From Chrysophaeum taylorii (taxonomy: Eukaryota; Sar; Pelagophyceae; Pelagomonadales; Pelagomonadaceae), in contig JAQMWT010000379.1 in assembly GCA_029834535.1 (NCBI GenBank), forward strand, positions 248,001 to 312,000: a stretch of 64,000 nt of DNA, in the 5' to 3' direction. The position numbers were made by a program, and so were the translations under genes. The notes under the pieces were generated by a model, which was given only the letters and a program-made list of their open reading frames with translations, did not search any database and was not told the DNA's origin. Positions 63,377-64,000 of the stretch are shown piece by piece (the first letter of the stretch is position 1; every line of letters starts with the position of its first letter).

Positions 63377-64000
63377 ATGGATGATATCGTCAGTAGTAGT
63401 CTCGCAGTGGAAGAAGAAGAGGATGTCGGTCTCGAGATTGAGCGAGCGGCTGCGCGGGCGCGGACGTCGACACTTGTCGTCATGGAGCAGCTCGCCGCGG
63501 CGTCGGTCCCCGAGGCGGAATGGGTCGAATACTTCACCGAGCGGGGAAATGCCTACTACTACAACGAGGCGACGGGGGAGTCCCGTTGGGAGCTGCCAAC
63601 ACCCGAAACCCTCGGCCTGCGCCTGCGCCTCAGGGCTGAGCTCGCCGACGACGCCAATTTTGCGATCGTGCCGGTCACCGACGACGCTGACGACGCGTTA
63701 GGCGTGGAAGCGACTGTTGACGAGGACGCGGCTGCCGCCGAGGTTGAGCCGTTGCGTATTGAAGAAGAAACGCAGCAGCACAGCAGCAACACCCACAAAT
63801 CGCGAGCGGTCGTGCGGCGCGAGTCGGCGGACGATGCGGAGCGCGAACTCGCAGCGAGAGAGGGTCGCGAGGCATGCGTGAGCCTCACGGCGCGGGGGTT
63901 CGTGCACCAAATGCTCGAGGAGTTCGTCGACTCGCACGTGGCCAAGTGGGTTCTCATGCGGCGCGAGAAGGCGCGCGAGACGCAGCGTGCGTTACGGATT
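63377..64000 (+). CDS. WW-domain protein, 5' part, runs off right edge
   Basis: 208 codons open from the ATG at 63377 (MDDIVSSSLAVEEEEDVG) to the window end. A WW domain occupies about residues 54-80: EWVEYFTERGNAYYYNEATG followed by ESRWELP. Both signature Trp residues and the central Tyr triplet are present, so binding of proline-rich partners is expected. An acidic Ala/Asp linker, a short Gln/His stretch (EEETQQHSSN) and a charged helical region (HQMLEEFVDSHVAKWVLMRR) follow. The true start may lie upstream in another exon. The partner and overall function cannot be judged from this fragment. Confidence 0.8.
   Translation, partial: MDDIVSSSLAVEEEEDVGLEIERAAARARTSTLVVMEQLAAASVPEAEWVEYFTERGNAYYYNEATGESRWELPTPETLGLRLRLRAELADDANFAIVPVTDDADDALGVEATVDEDAAAAEVEPLRIEEETQQHSSNTHKSRAVVRRESADDAERELAAREGREACVSLTARGFVHQMLEEFVDSHVAKWVLMRREKARETQRALRI

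Noticed and set aside
1-64000. CRISPR arrays, operons, ribosome binding sites, mobile elements, tRNA or rRNA genes
   Set aside because: The window is eukaryotic. Repeats seen are microsatellites or coding repeats; no transposase, reverse transcriptase, terminal repeats or tRNA cloverleaf was recognised by eye.

Overview
The window is nuclear DNA from a eukaryotic microbe. It carries a cytosolic ribosomal protein gene (uS13/RPS18), a replicative GINS subunit, an unconventional myosin with MyTH4-FERM tail, and many short spliceosomal introns. It is GC-rich and gene-dense, and codons are so biased that very long antisense shadow frames appear. The MyTH4-FERM myosin, an OTU-SEC-C deubiquitinase, a DUF3638/DUF3645 giant, large IQ/LRR proteins and 37-90 nt introns suggest a unicellular alga or protist, perhaps a stramenopile. 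The lineage cannot be fixed by eye. I see no rRNA, tRNA, CRISPR array, transposon or viral element.

Layout, left to right. 1-2039 (-) is the 5' part of a coiled-coil protein running off the left edge. 3084-4193 (-) is a PB1 protein with a His-rich repeat tail. 4411-7995 (-) is an RCC1-BTB-BTB protein with a hydrophobic tail, divergent by 38 bp from GINS subunit PSF1 (8034-8627, +). 8697-9770 (-) is an OTU/SEC-C deubiquitinase. 10315-16705 (-) is a three-exon myosin. A small eight-exon helical gene (16863-17689, +) lies head to head with it. RPS18 is at 18429-18893 (+), an RsmE-type methyltransferase at 19217-20122 (-) and a 1,755-residue LRR-IQ protein at 20193-25554 (-, three exons). An orphan two-pass membrane protein is at 25833-26747 (+), and a six-exon PTRHD1 gene with two micro-exons is at 27993-28657 (-).

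29153-49604 (-) is one gene of about 6,800 codons, joined by a 55-nt intron. It is a DUF3638/DUF3645 protein whose core reads like an SF2 nucleic-acid or protein translocase, surrounded by thioredoxin-like, SPRY-like, zinc, EF-hand-like and concanavalin-like modules. Facing it is a 2,757-residue coiled-coil protein (49775-58048, +). The right end has an M17 leucyl aminopeptidase (59931-61734, -, three exons, one apparent GC-AG intron), a ubiquitin-like multi-pass membrane protein (61813-63022, +) and the start of a WW-domain protein (63377 to the right edge, +).

Several neighbours are divergent pairs with 38-280 bp between start codons, so shared promoters are likely. The genes do not form an obvious pathway. 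Several (OTU, Ubl-membrane, BTB, PB1, PTRHD1, aminopeptidase) touch ubiquitin and protein turnover, but this is probably coincidence. All exon models were read by eye from open frames, GT/AG signals and family conservation, without transcript evidence.
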